64,000 bases of DNA from Paramicrobacterium chengjingii (GTDB lineage: Bacteria; Actinomycetota; Actinomycetes; Actinomycetales; Microbacteriaceae): assembly GCF_011751765.2 (NCBI RefSeq), contig NZ_CP061169.1:3286001-3350000 (forward strand). The letters are read 5' to 3'. This document shows, in pieces, positions 62,035 to 64,000 of the stretch. Below the pieces are notes generated by a model. That model was not told the DNA's origin. It ran no database searches and saw nothing but the letters and a program-made list of their open reading frames with translations. The position numbers and the translations under genes are program-made. Each line of letters begins with the position of its first letter. Position 1 is the stretch's first letter.

Positions 62035-62867
62035 TTGACCGCGCCTCCTGTCAGACCGCGCACAAGCCAGCGCTGCGCGACGATGGTGAGAATGATTGCG
62101 GGAAGGGAGATGAGCGTGCTCGCAGCCATGAGACCGCCGTAGTCGCTCGAGCCTTGCCCGATGAAGTTGAACGCGATCACGGGCAGCGGCATGGTGTTCG
62201 AGCTGGCCAGCGCGAGGGCGAACAGAAAGTAGTTCCACGAGAAGATGAAGCTCAGCGTGATGGCGACCGAGATGCCGGGCGTCACGAGCGGAAGCACCAC
62301 CTGCATGAACCGTTGCCCCGGGCTGCACCCGTCGATCAGCGCTGCCTCCTCAAGGCTGCGCGGAATCTCTTCGTAGAAGGGAATGAGCAGCCAGATGCAC
62401 AGCGGCAGCGTGATGATGAGGTGGGCAGCGATCAGCACAGCGAAGTTGAGCACATCGTTCGACGTTGCACCGATCTTCATCGACATGATGAAGAAGGGAA
62501 CGACGAACAGCACACCGGGGGCCATGCGCGCCAGAAGCGTGCTGAAGCCGATGCCCGGGATGGTGCGCCGGGCGATGACGTAGGCCGCCGGAATGCCGAA
62601 CAGCAGTCCGAGAATGGTGGAGCCGCCCGCGATGATGAAGCTGTTGCGAATGTAGTAAATGAAGTCGAACCGCTCGAACAGGTTCGTAAAGTTGTCGAGC
62701 GTCAGCGGCGTGCCAATGTTGAAGATGCTGCCGGTGATGTCGACGTTGCTGCGGAACGCCGACCACAGCATAAACAGCACGGGCACAAAGAAGATTAGCG
62801 CCGCCACGATGTATGCGACGTAGGTCAGCGCGTAGGTGCGCCGACGATTTCTCGTACTAGTCGACAT
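62031..62867 (-). CDS. Sugar ABC transporter permease, MalG type
   Basis: A 278-residue CUT1-family permease with about six helices (the first is TYVAYIVAALIFFVPVLFML), EAA loop EEAALIDGCSPGQRFMQVVL and C-terminus RWLVRGLTGGAVK. ATG 62867 has GAGGAG just upstream and overlaps the partner permease by 11 bases. Confidence 0.93.
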   Translation of the reverse strand: MSTSTRNRRRTYALTYVAYIVAALIFFVPVLFMLWSAFRSNVDITGSIFNIGTPLTLDNFTNLFERFDFIYYIRNSFIIAGGSTILGLLFGIPAAYVIARRTIPGIGFSTLLARMAPGVLFVVPFFIMSMKIGATSNDVLNFAVLIAAHLIITLPLCIWLLIPFYEEIPRSLEEAALIDGCSPGQRFMQVVLPLVTPGISVAITLSFIFSWNYFLFALALASSNTMPLPVIAFNFIGQGSSDYGGLMAASTLISLPAIILTIVAQRWLVRGLTGGAVK

Positions 62868-63795
62868 CGGTACTCCTCTTTCGCACAACGGTGAAGATGG
62901 CGGCGATCAGAATGACCAGCACAAACAGGCTGAGCTGCAGAGCGGCAGCGTAGCTGGGCTCTTGATCGATGAACGCCGCGCGATACCCATACACGTTGAG
63001 GGTGTTCGTCGCATTGACCGGGCCACCCTGGGTCATGATGTAGATGGTGTCGAAGAAGCGGATCAGGTCGACGGTGCGCAGCAGCATGGCGACGAGCAGC
63101 ACCGAGCGCAGCAGCGGCAGCCCCACAAAGAACGCCTTCTTGATCGGCCCGGCACCATCGATGGATGCTGCCTCGAACGGTTCGCTCGGCAATGACCGGA
63201 TGCCGGCAGAGATAATGAGCGCCATAAACGGCGTCCACTGCCAGATGTCGACGATCGCAATGGACCACGGAGCCATCTCCCGACTGCCCAGCCACACCAC
63301 GGGGTCGAGGCCGATCGCCTGCAGAATCTGGTTTGCCGCCCCGAGTGTCGGGTCGTAGATGAGCATCCACACGAGGGCGACCGCCACCGAGGCGGTGATC
63401 GCTGGAATGAGCAGAAGCCCCTGAAAAATGGCGCGCCCGGGAACGTCACGGCTCAGCAGGTAACCGAGGCCGAGCCCGAGAATCGTCTCGACAACAAGGC
63501 ACACGATAAACAGCTGCAGTGTGACGAAGAGCGAGTACCAGAATTCGGAGTTCTGGAACATCAGAACGAAGTTGTCGAACCCCACGAACCCGCTGTTGTT
63601 CCCCGCGATGTCCTGATCAGTCAGCGAGAGCCAGACGGTGTAGAGCACTGGTATGAGAACCAGCCCCACCGTCGCCACGAGCGCTGGGATGATGAACGGA
63701 AGCGTGCCCCGGGCCACGGGGTCGACATGTCGTCGGCCCCGTGCCGCCGGGCGGCGCTGGTCCCCTTTTGTGACAATGGTCCGCGTCGTTGACAT
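62857..63795 (-). CDS. Sugar ABC transporter permease, MalF type
   Basis: A 312-residue CUT1-family permease. A basic N-terminus of about 30 residues precedes helix one (LPFIIPALVATVGLVLIPVL). The EAA-loop region reads EPFEAASIDGAGPIKKAFFV, with the canonical EAA shifted to FEAASIDG. It begins 5 bases after the binding-protein stop. Confidence 0.93.
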   Translation of the reverse strand: MSTTRTIVTKGDQRRPAARGRRHVDPVARGTLPFIIPALVATVGLVLIPVLYTVWLSLTDQDIAGNNSGFVGFDNFVLMFQNSEFWYSLFVTLQLFIVCLVVETILGLGLGYLLSRDVPGRAIFQGLLLIPAITASVAVALVWMLIYDPTLGAANQILQAIGLDPVVWLGSREMAPWSIAIVDIWQWTPFMALIISAGIRSLPSEPFEAASIDGAGPIKKAFFVGLPLLRSVLLVAMLLRTVDLIRFFDTIYIMTQGGPVNATNTLNVYGYRAAFIDQEPSYAAALQLSLFVLVILIAAIFTVVRKRSTDVD

Positions 63796-63800
63796 ATGCG

Positions 63801-64000
63801 TTATTTCTTATCCAACTGTTTGGTGAGTTCGGTTTGGATTTCCTTCGCCGCTTCTTCTGCCGTTGCGTCGCCGAGAATCACCTTTCCGATGGCATTGCCC
63901 AGGGTCTCGCGCATGCTCGGCGCCTTGGTGCCGACCGGCCCGACCTCGGTGTTGCCGTTCTTCTGAATGTCGGCAACGGCCTCGAGCCACTGCTTCTCTG
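63801..64000 (-). CDS. Sugar ABC substrate-binding protein, C-terminal end (cut by window edge)
   Basis: The last 65 codons or so of a gene entering from the right: WLEAVADIQKNG, VGTKAPSMRETLGNAIGKVI, then EEAAKEIQTELTKQLDKK and a TAA at 63801-63803. The amphipathic C-terminal helix pattern LGDATAEEAAKEIQTEL is typical of CUT1 solute-binding proteins, and two permease genes follow at once. The rest, including the lipobox, is outside the window. Confidence 0.85.
   Translation of the reverse strand, partial: EKQWLEAVADIQKNGNTEVGPVGTKAPSMRETLGNAIGKVILGDATAEEAAKEIQTELTKQLDKK

Noticed and set aside
62850..62866. TACTAGTCGAC resembles the flank of the shared 13-bp operator
   Set aside because: It lacks the TATAGAC half and lies in the overlap of two permease coding regions, so it is most likely chance.
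1..64000. tRNA, rRNA, CRISPR array, integrase or transposase genes
   Set aside because: I looked for these in all gaps and among the reading frames and saw none, so no mobile-element type can be named for the accessory blocks.

Overview
The window looks like chromosome of a moderately high-GC Gram-positive actinobacterium, most likely a Microbacteriaceae relative (inferred). The signs are frequent GTG and TTG starts behind GGAGG-type ribosome sites, lipoproteins of the type LSxCSGG, dense ATGA/TGATG-coupled operons, IclR/GntR/LysR regulators and metabolite-proton-symporter MFS proteins. I see about 60 real protein genes, two gene remnants, and no rRNA, tRNA or CRISPR. Nearly everything is catabolic.

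Layout. (1) 1-12.0 kb, minus strand: a sugar-type operon reading ceramidase-fold hydrolase, binding lipoprotein, two ABC permeases, DUF2090 class I aldolase-like protein, FGGY kinase, shikimate-dehydrogenase-like protein, zinc alcohol dehydrogenase, aldehyde dehydrogenase, type III CoA-transferase, and a double-hotdog MaoC hydratase cut by the left edge. (2) 12.2-18.5 kb, plus strand: a divergent operon with a second CoA-transferase/MaoC pair, a DapA-type aldolase and another sugar ABC importer. A mirrored twin promoter at 12.0-12.1 kb serves both. (3) 18.6-25.2 kb: a DnaQ-like exonuclease with a BRCT domain, a probable treY 5' remnant, then a compact defence block (GIY-YIG/DUF2075 helicase, MazG-like pyrophosphohydrolase, McrC, McrB). 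A frameshifted alcohol-dehydrogenase fragment follows at 25.3-25.8 kb. (4) 25.8-33.8 kb: two divergent units around an IclR-type operator (MFS-IclR-SDR; FAH hydrolase-cupin-SDR-HIBADH), an SDR/NIPSNAP pair and a second IclR gene. (5) 34.0-42.5 kb, plus strand: LysR, then an operon of an Fe-S flavin ene-reductase, a dihydropyrimidinase-like amidohydrolase, an isochorismatase-type amidase, OsmC, SDR, a PEP mutase/isocitrate lyase family lyase and an MFS symporter. (6) 42.6-58.4 kb: four transcription units that appear to share one operator (core TATAGACKACTAG) and include a GntR/UTRA regulator. They hold an amino-acid-type ABC importer, a two-subunit CoA-transferase, a pyranose-oxidase-like flavoenzyme, MaoC, a TPP enzyme, an FGGY kinase, an epimerase, a third type III CoA-transferase, a Hyi-like isomerase and an SDR. 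(7) 58.4-64 kb, minus strand: another sugar ABC importer with two zinc dehydrogenases, a second DUF2090 protein and a GntR/FCD regulator, cut by the right edge.

How it works together (inference). Each module pairs one importer with oxidoreductases plus either kinase/aldolase chemistry or CoA-thioester chemistry. The notable theme is sugar-type or amino-acid-type ABC uptake wired to CoA activation and double-hotdog hydratases, seen three times. The substrates are unknown; polyhydroxylated or cyclic carboxylic acids, or glycosides of them, would fit. The most interesting parts are the mirrored promoter that co-regulates modules 1 and 2, and the 42.6-58.4 kb regulon.
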